The notes beneath the pieces were generated by a model. The model did not search any database. It had not been told where the DNA came from and worked only from the letters and a program-made list of their open reading frames with translations. A stretch of DNA of 44,283 bases from Sediminibacterium ginsengisoli (GTDB taxonomy: Bacteria; Bacteroidota; Bacteroidia; Chitinophagales; Chitinophagaceae): positions 1 through 44,283 of the forward strand of contig CAMBEQ010000019.1 in assembly GCA_945865545.1 (NCBI GenBank), written 5' to 3'. A program made the position numbers and the translations under genes. This document shows positions 20,034-28,340 of this stretch, piece by piece (the stretch's first letter is position 1; every line of letters begins with the position of its first letter).

Positions 20034-21275
20034 ATGAAACTAAATAAAATCTTTCTTTCTTTAGGGTTACTTCTGATTTCCCTTTCTTCCATTTACGCAC
20101 AACCTGATTCAAAAATTATTGCAGGAATGGCGGTAGACAGATTAAAACCTTACGACAATTTTATACAAAGCGAGATAGAGCAACATAAAATTTCTGGTGC
20201 TGTTTCACTTATTATGCGAAACGGAGTGATTGTTCAAAATAAAGTTTTTGGTTATAAGGATGTGGATAATAAAGTAGCCATGAAAACAGATGATCTATTT
20301 TATATACAATCCATGACCAAGCCCATTATTACAGTAGCCTTTATGATGTTATTTGAAGAAGGACATTTTTTATTAACCGACCCAGTTTCTAAATATATTC
20401 CAGAATTCAAAAACATGCGCGTTATTAAAAATATTGAGGACGGCATACATGGAAAAACAGAAACCTTAAAAAGTGAAATAACCATCGCTCAATTATTAAG
20501 TCACACTGCTGGTTTAACGCATGGTATAAATGGAAATAAATTTGATGGAGAATGGATAAAAGAAGTTTATGGAAAACCTTGGAATAACATCAAAGAAAGA
20601 ACCCTAAGCTTTACAACATTGCCTATGATAGGACAGCCTGGAAAGCAATGGTATTATAGCGCTGCACCCGATTTGCTTTCTACTTTAATAGAAAAATTTT
20701 CAGGAAAAACAACCGATGAATTTTTAAAAGAAAGAATTTTTAATCCGTTGGGGATGAGCAATACAGGATACAATTTAACAGAAGAACAAATGGCACGCGT
20801 GGTAAAAGTATATAATGTAGAATCCAATGGTACCCTTAGTTTAGTAGAGAGACAACCTCAATCAAAAGACAATAAAGTATGGAGCGGAATGAACGGATTG
20901 TTTTCTACGCCCGAAGATTATTTAAAATTTTGTCAAATGCTTATGAACCATGGCAGCTGGAATGGGAAACAATATTTAAGTCGTAAAACAATCGATATCA
21001 TGACAAAAAATCATGTAGGCGATATGTATATTAAATCCAACACAGACAGACAGGGTGAAGGCTTTGGTTATGGATTTGCTGTTATTGAAGATGTTGCGAA
21101 AACAAATCAATTAGGTTCTAATGGTTTATTTTATTGGTCTGGTGCTTTCAATACGCACTTTTTTATTGACCCTAAAGAAAATTTAATTTCAATATTTTTT
21201 ACACAATCTAACCCACACGATATTTTCTATCACATGAAAATGAGACAGTTTGTATATCAAGCGATTGTTGATTAA
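20034..21275 (+). CDS. Serine hydrolase, beta-lactamase/EstB-like (family S12 fold)
   Basis: About 413 residues from the ATG at 20034; a TTG ten codons upstream is disfavoured because the signal peptide (MKLNKIFLSLGLLLISLSSIYAQ) begins exactly at the ATG. The catalytic Ser93-x-x-Lys96 is in IQSMTKPI, and the tyrosine motif is Tyr208-Ser-Ala (QWYYSAAPDLLSTLIEKFSG), the form usual for class C-like esterases rather than true beta-lactamases. A C-terminal SGAFNTHFFIDP segment takes the place of the KTG strand. It is probably a periplasmic esterase, D-peptidase or transesterase; resistance to beta-lactams cannot be claimed. The GH9 gene follows on the same strand after 36 bases, and they may be co-transcribed. 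Confidence 0.88.
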   Translation: MKLNKIFLSLGLLLISLSSIYAQPDSKIIAGMAVDRLKPYDNFIQSEIEQHKISGAVSLIMRNGVIVQNKVFGYKDVDNKVAMKTDDLFYIQSMTKPIITVAFMMLFEEGHFLLTDPVSKYIPEFKNMRVIKNIEDGIHGKTETLKSEITIAQLLSHTAGLTHGINGNKFDGEWIKEVYGKPWNNIKERTLSFTTLPMIGQPGKQWYYSAAPDLLSTLIEKFSGKTTDEFLKERIFNPLGMSNTGYNLTEEQMARVVKVYNVESNGTLSLVERQPQSKDNKVWSGMNGLFSTPEDYLKFCQMLMNHGSWNGKQYLSRKTIDIMTKNHVGDMYIKSNTDRQGEGFGYGFAVIEDVAKTNQLGSNGLFYWSGAFNTHFFIDPKENLISIFFTQSNPHDIFYHMKMRQFVYQAIVD

Positions 21276-21311
21276 GCTAGTTTAGAATAAATATTTATTA
21301 AAATTAGAAAC

Positions 21312-23075
21312 ATGAAAAAATATTTTTTATTTCTGTGTTGCCTACTCAGTCTATTATCTAACAAAAGAGTATGCGCACAAAAACTTACTGAAAATATTAA
21401 ATTGAATCAGGTAGGATTTTATACGAATGCGCCTAAACAAGCAATTGTTACGGGAGGGAGCGCTGAAAAATATTTTTACATTACCTCTACCAACTTAAGA
21501 GATACCTTTTTCACTGGCACATTAGGTACAATCAATAAATCAGCTTATTCAACTACCGTTACCCAGATGGCGGATTTCTCTACTTTTCAAAAAAAAGGAA
21601 ATTATGTACTACTTATCAATAAGCTAGGGCATTCTTATATATTTAGCATTAACGACGACCTACTTAAAAACACATTGAACGCTTCACTTAAAGCATTTTA
21701 TTATCAAAGAGCCTCCATGCCACTGGAGGAAAAATTTGCGGGAAAATGGGCAAGAGGTACTGGGCATCCAGATAATAAAGTATACGTACATCCATCAGCC
21801 GCCTCCAAAGAAAGACCTGCTGGATTTGTAATTGCTAGTCCTGGTGGTTGGTATGATGCGGGTGATTATAATAAATACATCGTTAACTCAGGTATTACCA
21901 TGGGTACTTTATTGTCTGCTTATGAAGATTTTCCGGAAGCTAGTTCTTTGGTAAATCCTACGATACCCCATTCAAAAGGAGTTCCTGCCATTATTGAAGA
22001 AAGCGTTTATAATTTAAGGTGGATGTTAACCATGCAAGATCCAAATGATGGTGGTATATATACAAAATGCACCAATGCTGTATTTGATAGCATGATTCTT
22101 CCTGGCATTACCACTGCACCAAGATATGTTGTGCAAAAAAGCACGGCAGCTGCTTTAGATTTTGTAGCGGTTACAGCACAAGCAGGTCGCATCTTAAAAA
22201 AATTCCAACAAGCCTTCCCTGGATTAGCAGATAGTTGTGTGGCCGCTTCATTAAAAGCATGGCAATGGGCATTAGTCAATAAAAATGTGGCTTACCATCA
22301 AGAGGCAAATAATAAAATGTATACTCCAGCCATCACCACTGGAGGCTATGGCGATAGTCATTTTGAAGACGAATGGTTTTGGGCAGCAGCCGAAATGTAT
22401 TGTTCAAATCCAAAAATTGAATACCTAAAAATTATTGAAGAAAATCAAAAAGAAGTTATAATGCAAGTGCCCAGCTGGAATCAAGTGGCTATGCTAGGTT
22501 ATTATACTTTGCTTAGAAAGCAAAAAAATATTTCGTCTTTATTGAATATCCAAACGATAAATAAAAATGTATTGGCCATAGCGGATACTTTTGTACAAAA
22601 AATGAATGTCAATGCCTTTAAAACCATAATGGGGCAGAGTGCAAAAGATTTTATTTGGGGAAGTAATTCGGTGGCGGCCAATCAGGGGATACTTTTAATC
22701 AATGCTTATTTAATTTCAAAAAATAAAAAATATTTAGACGCAGCATTAACTAATGTTGATTATATATTAGGTAGAAATGCTACTGGCTATAGTTTTATAA
22801 CAGGTGTCGGAAGTAAAACCCCTATGCATCCGCATCATCGGCCATCCATTGCAGATGGAGTAATAGAGCCTGTTCCAGGCTTATTAGCAGGCGGTCCTAA
22901 TCCAGGAAGACAAGATGGTTGTGTTTACGAATTTACTGAAACAGAAACAGCCTACACGGATGTAGACTGTTCTTATGCAAGCAATGAAATTGCAATTAAT
23001 TGGAACGCGCCACTTGTTTATTTATTAAACGCCATGAATGCCTTAAAAAAACAAGCGGGTTATGTAAAAAAATAA
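21312..23075 (+). CDS. Glycoside hydrolase family 9 endoglucanase-type, exported
   Basis: A 587-residue protein with a signal peptide (to about AQ23). An N-terminal Ig-like CelD_N domain (ENIKLNQVGFYTNAPKQAIV, about 25-115) precedes the (alpha/alpha)6 catalytic barrel. GH9 residues are visible: Asp182 and Asp185 in GGWYDAGDYNKY (nucleophile-water region), the histidine segment TPMHPHHRPS, and the proton donor Glu559 in SNEIAINWNAP. No carbohydrate-binding module or secretion tag is evident, so it is probably periplasmic and acts on beta-1,4/1,3 glucan oligomers or xyloglucan fragments. The serine hydrolase gene lies 36 bases upstream; immediately downstream is a decayed carboxylesterase gene on the other strand. 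Confidence 0.93.
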   Translation: MKKYFLFLCCLLSLLSNKRVCAQKLTENIKLNQVGFYTNAPKQAIVTGGSAEKYFYITSTNLRDTFFTGTLGTINKSAYSTTVTQMADFSTFQKKGNYVLLINKLGHSYIFSINDDLLKNTLNASLKAFYYQRASMPLEEKFAGKWARGTGHPDNKVYVHPSAASKERPAGFVIASPGGWYDAGDYNKYIVNSGITMGTLLSAYEDFPEASSLVNPTIPHSKGVPAIIEESVYNLRWMLTMQDPNDGGIYTKCTNAVFDSMILPGITTAPRYVVQKSTAAALDFVAVTAQAGRILKKFQQAFPGLADSCVAASLKAWQWALVNKNVAYHQEANNKMYTPAITTGGYGDSHFEDEWFWAAAEMYCSNPKIEYLKIIEENQKEVIMQVPSWNQVAMLGYYTLLRKQKNISSLLNIQTINKNVLAIADTFVQKMNVNAFKTIMGQSAKDFIWGSNSVAANQGILLINAYLISKNKKYLDAALTNVDYILGRNATGYSFITGVGSKTPMHPHHRPSIADGVIEPVPGLLAGGPNPGRQDGCVYEFTETETAYTDVDCSYASNEIAINWNAPLVYLLNAMNALKKQAGYVKK

Positions 23076-23088
23076 ATTACTTTTTTAA

Positions 23089-23500
23089 CTATTTATTTTT
23101 ATACAATTTGTCTAATAATTCATAACGCTCATCGTTCACTGCTTTTTCGGTTCTTGATTTTACATCAATCACCATTACTGGAGGTGTAGGATCATTCGCG
23201 GTTACCATCTTGAATTCATGTCATTCCAAATAAGCAGTTGCATGGGTCTTGGTCCAAATTTTTTTGTTTCTTTCACCCCTTTCCAAGAAACAATTGGTTG
23301 AGGATCTTTCCAACGTAGGTCTCCCACAGGTGGTTTAGCAAAAGGAATGCCGAAATAAGTTTGAATACCTGATTTCGTATCATAATTACCTTGTATAATT
23401 CCATTTCTATAGATGTTTGTACAGAAAAGCCATTGTTATTGGCTTGTGCCAAAACAAAAAGGGAGCATATGCTTAAGCTTAAAGCAAGAAATGTTTTTTA
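23089..23500 (-). pseudogene. Remnant of a type B carboxylesterase (COesterase) gene
   Basis: Read on the minus strand, this gap holds a broken carboxylesterase. A signal-peptide-like start (KTFLALSLSICSLFVLAQA, from about 23497) lacks an initiator ATG. About one base is missing near 23400, after which the frame continues as GIIQGNYDTKSGIQTY, FGIPFAKPPVGDLRW, KDPQPIVSWKGV and FGPRPMQ, the standard N-terminal block of type B esterases. At about 23235 it jumps directly to a plausible C-terminus (HEFKMVTANDPTPPVMVIDV up to LLDKLYKNK and a TAG at 23089-23091), entered in a different frame with a TGA at 23221-23223. About 400 residues, including the catalytic serine elbow, are missing. It reads as a gene with an internal deletion, a frameshift and a lost start, and is certainly non-functional. 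Confidence 0.8.
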
Positions 23501-23557
23501 CAGAAGTACACAATTTATTAAAAAATTTAATTAACTTCATAAGCAATTAATAAAATT

Positions 23558-24334
23558 ATGAAAAAACAAATATTCTTAGCTATTGCTATCGCTACTACAC
23601 TGGGTGTAACTGCTCAAGTAAAAGGAAAACCAGAAGATACAGAGTATTATACTCCAGTACCTAATAAGGTAACGCCTGCAAAAGGAATTACTAGTGCACC
23701 TTCGGATGCGATTGTTTTATTCAATGGAAGCAATATGGATGAATGGGAATTAGAAAGAAATCCTTCGAATGATAAAAAATGGGACCTGGTGGAGGGCACT
23801 ATGCGTGTAAGCAAAACCAATGGTGATATTCAAACCAAAAGAAAGTTTATGAACTTTCAATTGCATATAGAATATAATATACCAAGTGATATTACCGGTT
23901 CTGGACAAGCAAGAGGAAATAGTGGTATTTTTTTAGCTTCCTTGCCAAAAGGAATTGGCAATGCAGGTGGATATGAAATACAAGTTTTAGATAATTATAC
24001 CAACACCACTTATGTCAATGGACAAGTTGGAAGCATCTATAAACAAACCCCTCCTTTAGTCAATGCTGCATTGCCTCCAGGAGAATGGCAAACCTATGAT
24101 ATTATTTGGACAGCTCCTTTATTTAACGAAGATGGTACTTTAAAATCAGCTGCTAGAATTACTGCGTTTCACAATGGCGTTTTAGTACAAAATGATTTCG
24201 CGTTAAAAGGAGATACGCCTTATATAGGTCAACCAGTGTATGTAAAACACGGCGCAAGCCCAATTAAATTACAAGCACACGGTGATAAAAGTGAACCGCT
24301 TAGCTATAGAAATATTTGGGTAAGACCTTTGTAG
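23558..24334 (+). CDS. DUF1080 / 3-keto-disaccharide hydrolase domain protein, exported
   Basis: A 258-residue protein with a signal peptide (MKKQIFLAIAIATTLGVTAQ). A single DUF1080 beta-sandwich covers about residues 45-258: AIVLFNGSNMDEWE at entry, FQLHIEYNIP, the ARGNSGIFL turn, YEIQVLDNY, the GEWQTYDIIWTAP strand, and closing YRNIWVRPL. These features make it a complete single-domain member, unlike the edge-truncated copy at the start of the window. Family members have been linked to hydrolysis of 3-keto-glycosides in Bacteroidota. It is followed by a TauE/SafE permease gene after 24 bases. Substrate and location (periplasm) are inferred. Confidence 0.87.
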   Translation: MKKQIFLAIAIATTLGVTAQVKGKPEDTEYYTPVPNKVTPAKGITSAPSDAIVLFNGSNMDEWELERNPSNDKKWDLVEGTMRVSKTNGDIQTKRKFMNFQLHIEYNIPSDITGSGQARGNSGIFLASLPKGIGNAGGYEIQVLDNYTNTTYVNGQVGSIYKQTPPLVNAALPPGEWQTYDIIWTAPLFNEDGTLKSAARITAFHNGVLVQNDFALKGDTPYIGQPVYVKHGASPIKLQAHGDKSEPLSYRNIWVRPL

Positions 24335-24358
24335 AAAAAAAATTATTTTTAAAATAAC

Positions 24359-25216
24359 ATGGTAGCCATTACCTGGATCGTTTTAGTAATACTTGCAATT
24401 TGGTTTATTTATATTTTTGCAATTGATATTTTAAAAAATAAAAATAATTTAGAAAAAGTAAGTTGGGTAAAAACTGGCTTGATTGGTTTTGTAGTTAATT
24501 TTTTTGATGTATTAGGTATTGGTGCATTTGCCCCACAAACTGCCTTATTAAAATTTACAAAACAAACTAGTGACAAGTTAATACCGGGCACCATGAATGT
24601 AGCGAATACCTTGCCGGTACTAATTCAAGCGATTATATTTATACAAGTAATTCAAGTAGAGCCTATTACGCTACTAGTTATGTTTGCAACGGCAACCGCT
24701 GGTGCTATTTTAGGCGCTGGTATTGTTTCAAAACTATCCGAAAATAAAATTAGATTCACAATTAGCATCGCCTTATTAGTGACAGCTGGTTTTATGTTTG
24801 CCAATAAAATGCATTGGATACATGGTGAAGGGGTGGCCATAGGACTTCATGGCTGGAAGTTGGTGGTGGCTGGTGCTATTAATTTTATACTTGGCGCTAT
24901 GATGACTGCTGGCGTTGGTTTATATGCTCCCTGTATGGCCTTAGTTTTTTTATTAGGAATGTCTCCTCAAGTAGCTTTCCCAATTATGATGGGCTCCTGT
25001 GCTTTTTTGATGCCTCCTGCGTCTTTTAAATTTATCAAGTCTGGGGCTTACAATAAAAAAGCGGCACTAGGAATGGCCATCCCGAGTATCATTGCAGTGC
25101 TCATTGCTGCTTTTATTGTTAAAACCCTCCCTTTAGATGCCCTTAGATGGATTGTTTTGGTGGTAATCTTATACACTTCCGTTACCATGTTTTGGAGTGC
25201 CATTAAAAATAAATAA
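24359..25216 (+). CDS. TauE/SafE (TSUP) family membrane permease
   Basis: A 285-residue inner-membrane protein with about eight spans. Family features include the paired repeat architecture: GFVVNFFDVLGIGAFAPQTALLKF in the first half and INFILGAMMTAGVGLYAPCMALVFLLG in the second, the conserved glycine-rich half-helices of the TSUP family. Members move sulfite, sulfoacetate, taurine-derived or other small anions; which one applies here is not visible. The gene lies 24 bases after the DUF1080 gene and 32 bases before L-serine dehydratase, so the three may form one transcript. The link with serine (or cysteine) breakdown is suggestive of sulfur or carboxylate export but is only inference. Confidence 0.85.
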   Translation: MVAITWIVLVILAIWFIYIFAIDILKNKNNLEKVSWVKTGLIGFVVNFFDVLGIGAFAPQTALLKFTKQTSDKLIPGTMNVANTLPVLIQAIIFIQVIQVEPITLLVMFATATAGAILGAGIVSKLSENKIRFTISIALLVTAGFMFANKMHWIHGEGVAIGLHGWKLVVAGAINFILGAMMTAGVGLYAPCMALVFLLGMSPQVAFPIMMGSCAFLMPPASFKFIKSGAYNKKAALGMAIPSIIAVLIAAFIVKTLPLDALRWIVLVVILYTSVTMFWSAIKNK

Positions 25217-25248
25217 TTTAACTTTAAGTAGCGCTAAAAGCTAATCTA

Positions 25249-26826
25249 ATGAGTAATTATCCAAGTATTTTCAATGACGTCATTGGACCAGTAATGAGAG
25301 GTCCTTCCAGCTCCCATTGTGCAGCTTCACTAAGAATTGCGCGTATTTGTCGTGATTTAATGGAAGAAAAAATTAAAACTATTTTAATTGAATTTGATCC
25401 CAGCGGATCATTGGCGACTACGCATAAAAGCCAGGGATCTGATATGGGTTTGTTTGGTGGATTTTTAGGCTGGGAAGCTTTTGACGAAAGATTGCCCGTA
25501 TCAGAAAAACATTTAGGAATCGCAGGAATAAACTATTCCATTGAAATTACACCACTTGCCGAAAAACACCCTAACACCTATCAAATAACTTTATCCAACA
25601 ATAAAGAAAAAAGACAATTGGTGGCAATCTCTACAGGAGGAGGAATGATTGAAGTAATTTCTATAGATGGTAATAAAGTATCTATGGCAGGTGATTATTA
25701 TGAAACATTAATTTATTGTTCTAAGGCAGAACCTATTATTCAATATTTGAAATCTACTATTGCTTATGATGAAATTATATTTCATCAAGGAGAGGTTTCT
25801 TTTATAGAAGTAAAAACACAAAATAAAATAGAGGCTACCATCATCAATGAACTAAATGCTTTTAATGAAGTAGCCACTATTAGATCTATCACACCGGTAT
25901 TGCCCATTAAAGCAAGAAAAAATTTAAGCGTTCCCTTCATTACTTGTAATGAAATGTTGGAATATAATAAAGATAAAAATAAAGCGCTTTGGGAATTAGC
26001 AGTAGAGTATGAAAGTATAAGAGGTAATATAAGTAAGGAAGAGGTAATGGAAAAAATGAAATCCATTATACAAATAATGGGCAATGCGATTGAATTAGGA
26101 TTAAAGGGAACAAGTTATAATGATAGAATTTTAGGAAGTCAATCACCCTTATTTAAACAAAGCTTAGAGGCGAATAAATTAATAGATGGTGACGTGTTAA
26201 ATAGAACAATCATGTACGTTTCCGCCATAATGGAAGTCAAAAGTTCCATGGGGGTTATTGTTGCAGCGCCTACCGCAGGTTCTTGTGGTGGACTACCCGG
26301 TGTAATTTTTGGAACAGCGCATACTTTAAAATTAGAGGAGACTACTATTATAAGGGCAATGTTATCTGCTGGATTAATTGGGGTATTTATTGCCGCGCAT
26401 GCTACTTTTGCTGCAGAAGTAGGTGGCTGCATGGCCGAAACAGGCTCTGGTGGAGGAATGGCGGCGGCTGCACTGGTAGAAATGAATGGAGGAACTTTGG
26501 AGCAATCTATTGCAGCTGCTTCACTAGCATTACAAAATTCTTTAGGAATCATTTGTGATCCCATTGGCAATAGAGTGGAGGCGCCTTGTTTAGGAAGAAA
26601 TGTAATGGCTGCTACGAATGCTATTTCATGTGCCAATATGGGCTTATCCAATTATCAACATCTCATTCCATTAGATGAAGTAATAGAAACCATGAAATTG
26701 GTGGGCGATCAAATACATCATACTTTAAGATGTACCAATTTAGGTGGATTGTCTATTACCAATACTGCAAAAAAAATAGAAGCATTATTGGAAGAAAATC
26801 CTAGTACTTTTTTCAAAAGTTGTTAG
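25249..26826 (+). CDS. L-serine ammonia-lyase, iron-sulfur-dependent, single-chain
   Basis: A 525-residue cytosolic enzyme converting L-serine to pyruvate and ammonia. The N-terminal beta domain (about 1-150) begins SIFNDVIGPVMRGPSSSHCAASLRIA; the C-terminal alpha domain (about 230-525) carries AAPTAGSCGGLPGVIFGTA and the 4Fe-4S ligands Cys394 (GGCMAETGSGGG), Cys436 and Cys447 (IICDPIGNRVEAPCLGRN). The 11-residue spacing of the last pair equals that in E. coli SdaA (384/395). Both domains are on one chain, like SdaA, rather than split into alpha and beta subunits; the length is longer than SdaA (about 454) owing to insertions between the domains. The gene lies 32 bases after the TauE/SafE gene. 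A cysteine desulfidase activity cannot be excluded but the serine motif set is typical. Confidence 0.92.
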   Translation: MSNYPSIFNDVIGPVMRGPSSSHCAASLRIARICRDLMEEKIKTILIEFDPSGSLATTHKSQGSDMGLFGGFLGWEAFDERLPVSEKHLGIAGINYSIEITPLAEKHPNTYQITLSNNKEKRQLVAISTGGGMIEVISIDGNKVSMAGDYYETLIYCSKAEPIIQYLKSTIAYDEIIFHQGEVSFIEVKTQNKIEATIINELNAFNEVATIRSITPVLPIKARKNLSVPFITCNEMLEYNKDKNKALWELAVEYESIRGNISKEEVMEKMKSIIQIMGNAIELGLKGTSYNDRILGSQSPLFKQSLEANKLIDGDVLNRTIMYVSAIMEVKSSMGVIVAAPTAGSCGGLPGVIFGTAHTLKLEETTIIRAMLSAGLIGVFIAAHATFAAEVGGCMAETGSGGGMAAAALVEMNGGTLEQSIAAASLALQNSLGIICDPIGNRVEAPCLGRNVMAATNAISCANMGLSNYQHLIPLDEVIETMKLVGDQIHHTLRCTNLGGLSITNTAKKIEALLEENPSTFFKSC

Positions 26827-26898
26827 CGGCATTTCAATTAAAATGGTATTTACAAAATTTTGATGGATTATATTAATTCCTCTTTCCTTTGTATTCAA

Positions 26899-26926
26899 TT
26901 ATTATATTATAATAAATTTTTTTTTT
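26899..26926 (+). terminator. Possible AT-only terminator after L-serine dehydratase
   Basis: An 8-bp stem TTATTATA/TATAATAA around a single base is followed by ten T residues. All pairs are A-T and the loop is unrealistically small unless several base pairs open, so this is a weak candidate. The rest of the 26827-27069 gap shows only AT-rich sequence with a 10-bp direct repeat (AATAATACAG at about 26978 and 26997). Confidence 0.3.
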
Positions 26927-27069
26927 ACAAACAAGTTTTATTCTACACCATAAATTGGAAGTAATGCTTATATTTTTAATAATACAGTGTGCATTAAATA
27001 ATACAGCATGATTTTATATAAAAATGTCATTAATTTTTTATAAATTACCGCTCGAAATGAACCATCATT

Positions 27070-28320
27070 ATGATTAAAACTAAAGTGTGTATCATTGGGG
27101 CGGGGCCGGCGGGTTGTTCTTCAGCTTTGCAATTAAATCAGTTAGGGATAGATTGCGTAGTAATTGATAAAGCTATTTTTCCTAGAGATAAAATATGTGG
27201 GGATGGATTAAGTGGAAAAGTAATTTCTTGCTTAAATCGTATCGACCCTGAAATCGTCAAAAGACTAGAAATAATTGATATTATTAAACTAAATAGTTGG
27301 GGTGTTACTTTTGTTGCGCCCAATCGCAAAAATCTAGAAATAGGCTATAGACCCGATTACGATAAAAATAGTACCACTCAAAAATCAAAACCAATTGGCT
27401 ATGTAAGTAAGCGAATGGATTTTGATAATTTTTTAGTAGAGGAAATAAAAAGATGCCCCCATGTTAATTTCATTGAAGGCGTAAACATCAATTCTTATGT
27501 ATTAGAGTCAGATGGCTATTTAATTAGTGATGACAATGATTTTAAAGTAAAAGCCGATATATTAATTGTTGCCAATGGTGCGCATTCCACTTTTTCAAAA
27601 AAAGTAGCCAATATTGTGATGGAGCCCAAGCACAATGCAGGGGGCGTTAGGGCCTATTACAAAAATGTAACAGGAATGCATACTGATAATTTTATTGAGT
27701 TGCATTTTATTAAATCTATATTACCCGGTTATTTTTGGATTTTTCCATTACCCAATGGAGAAGCCAATGTTGGAATTGGTATGCTAACAGAAGAGATTAG
27801 TAAAAGGAAGATTAATTTAACTAAGGAACTAAAAAAAATTATTGAAACGGATCCTATTATCAAAGAACGTTTTAAAGAGGCTACTTTAATTAGTTCTTAT
27901 GAAGGATTTGGCTTACCCCTTGGAAGTAAAAAAAGACTTTTATCGGGGGAACGCTATATGTTGGTAGGTGATGCTGGTAGCTTAATAGATCCATTTACTG
28001 GAGAAGGTATTGGTAACGCTTTGTATTCTGGGCGCTATGCTGCCAACCAAGCGGCAGCTGCCATTCTAGCCAATGATTTTTCAAAAGAAGCCCTATATAA
28101 ATATGATCTTGATGTAGAAAGGGGCTTAGGTACTGAATTGAGATTAAGCCATCAAATACAAAAATTAATTAGATTTCCTTGGCTATTTAATTTGTTGGTG
28201 AATATTAGCAATAATAATAAACAAGTGAAAGAGCTTATTTCATGTATGTTTTATGAGGTAGACATTAGAAAGCGTCTAACAAAACCATCTTTTTATTTTA
28301 AGCTTTTATTTAATAGATAG
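27070..28320 (+). CDS. FAD-dependent oxidoreductase, geranylgeranyl-reductase family
   Basis: A 416-residue flavoprotein. The dinucleotide-binding site Gly10-Ala-Gly12-Pro-Ala-Gly15 is at the N-terminus, followed by the KxxxPRDKxCGDGLSG block (PRDKICGDGLSGKV) characteristic of the geranylgeranyl-reductase family, and the second FAD motif GDAGSLIDPFTGEGIGNALYSGRYAA near residue 300. Family members reduce isoprenoid chains or act as halogenase/hydroxylase-like monooxygenases; in Bacteroidota lacking archaeal lipids the substrate may be a quinone or lipid precursor. It is cytosolic or peripheral. A six-codon reading frame (27057-27077) overlaps the start codon. The gene converges on the GH39-type gene with 20 bases between stops, so it is probably a single-gene unit. 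Confidence 0.87.
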   Translation: MIKTKVCIIGAGPAGCSSALQLNQLGIDCVVIDKAIFPRDKICGDGLSGKVISCLNRIDPEIVKRLEIIDIIKLNSWGVTFVAPNRKNLEIGYRPDYDKNSTTQKSKPIGYVSKRMDFDNFLVEEIKRCPHVNFIEGVNINSYVLESDGYLISDDNDFKVKADILIVANGAHSTFSKKVANIVMEPKHNAGGVRAYYKNVTGMHTDNFIELHFIKSILPGYFWIFPLPNGEANVGIGMLTEEISKRKINLTKELKKIIETDPIIKERFKEATLISSYEGFGLPLGSKKRLLSGERYMLVGDAGSLIDPFTGEGIGNALYSGRYAANQAAAAILANDFSKEALYKYDLDVERGLGTELRLSHQIQKLIRFPWLFNLLVNISNNNKQVKELISCMFYEVDIRKRLTKPSFYFKLLFNR

Positions 28321-28340
28321 GTATTATTATTTTCGGGCAA

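Noticed and set aside
26139..26651. 170-residue antisense reading frame inside L-serine dehydratase
   Set aside because: It mirrors the well-supported serine dehydratase gene, is low-complexity (A, P, I rich), and matches no family.
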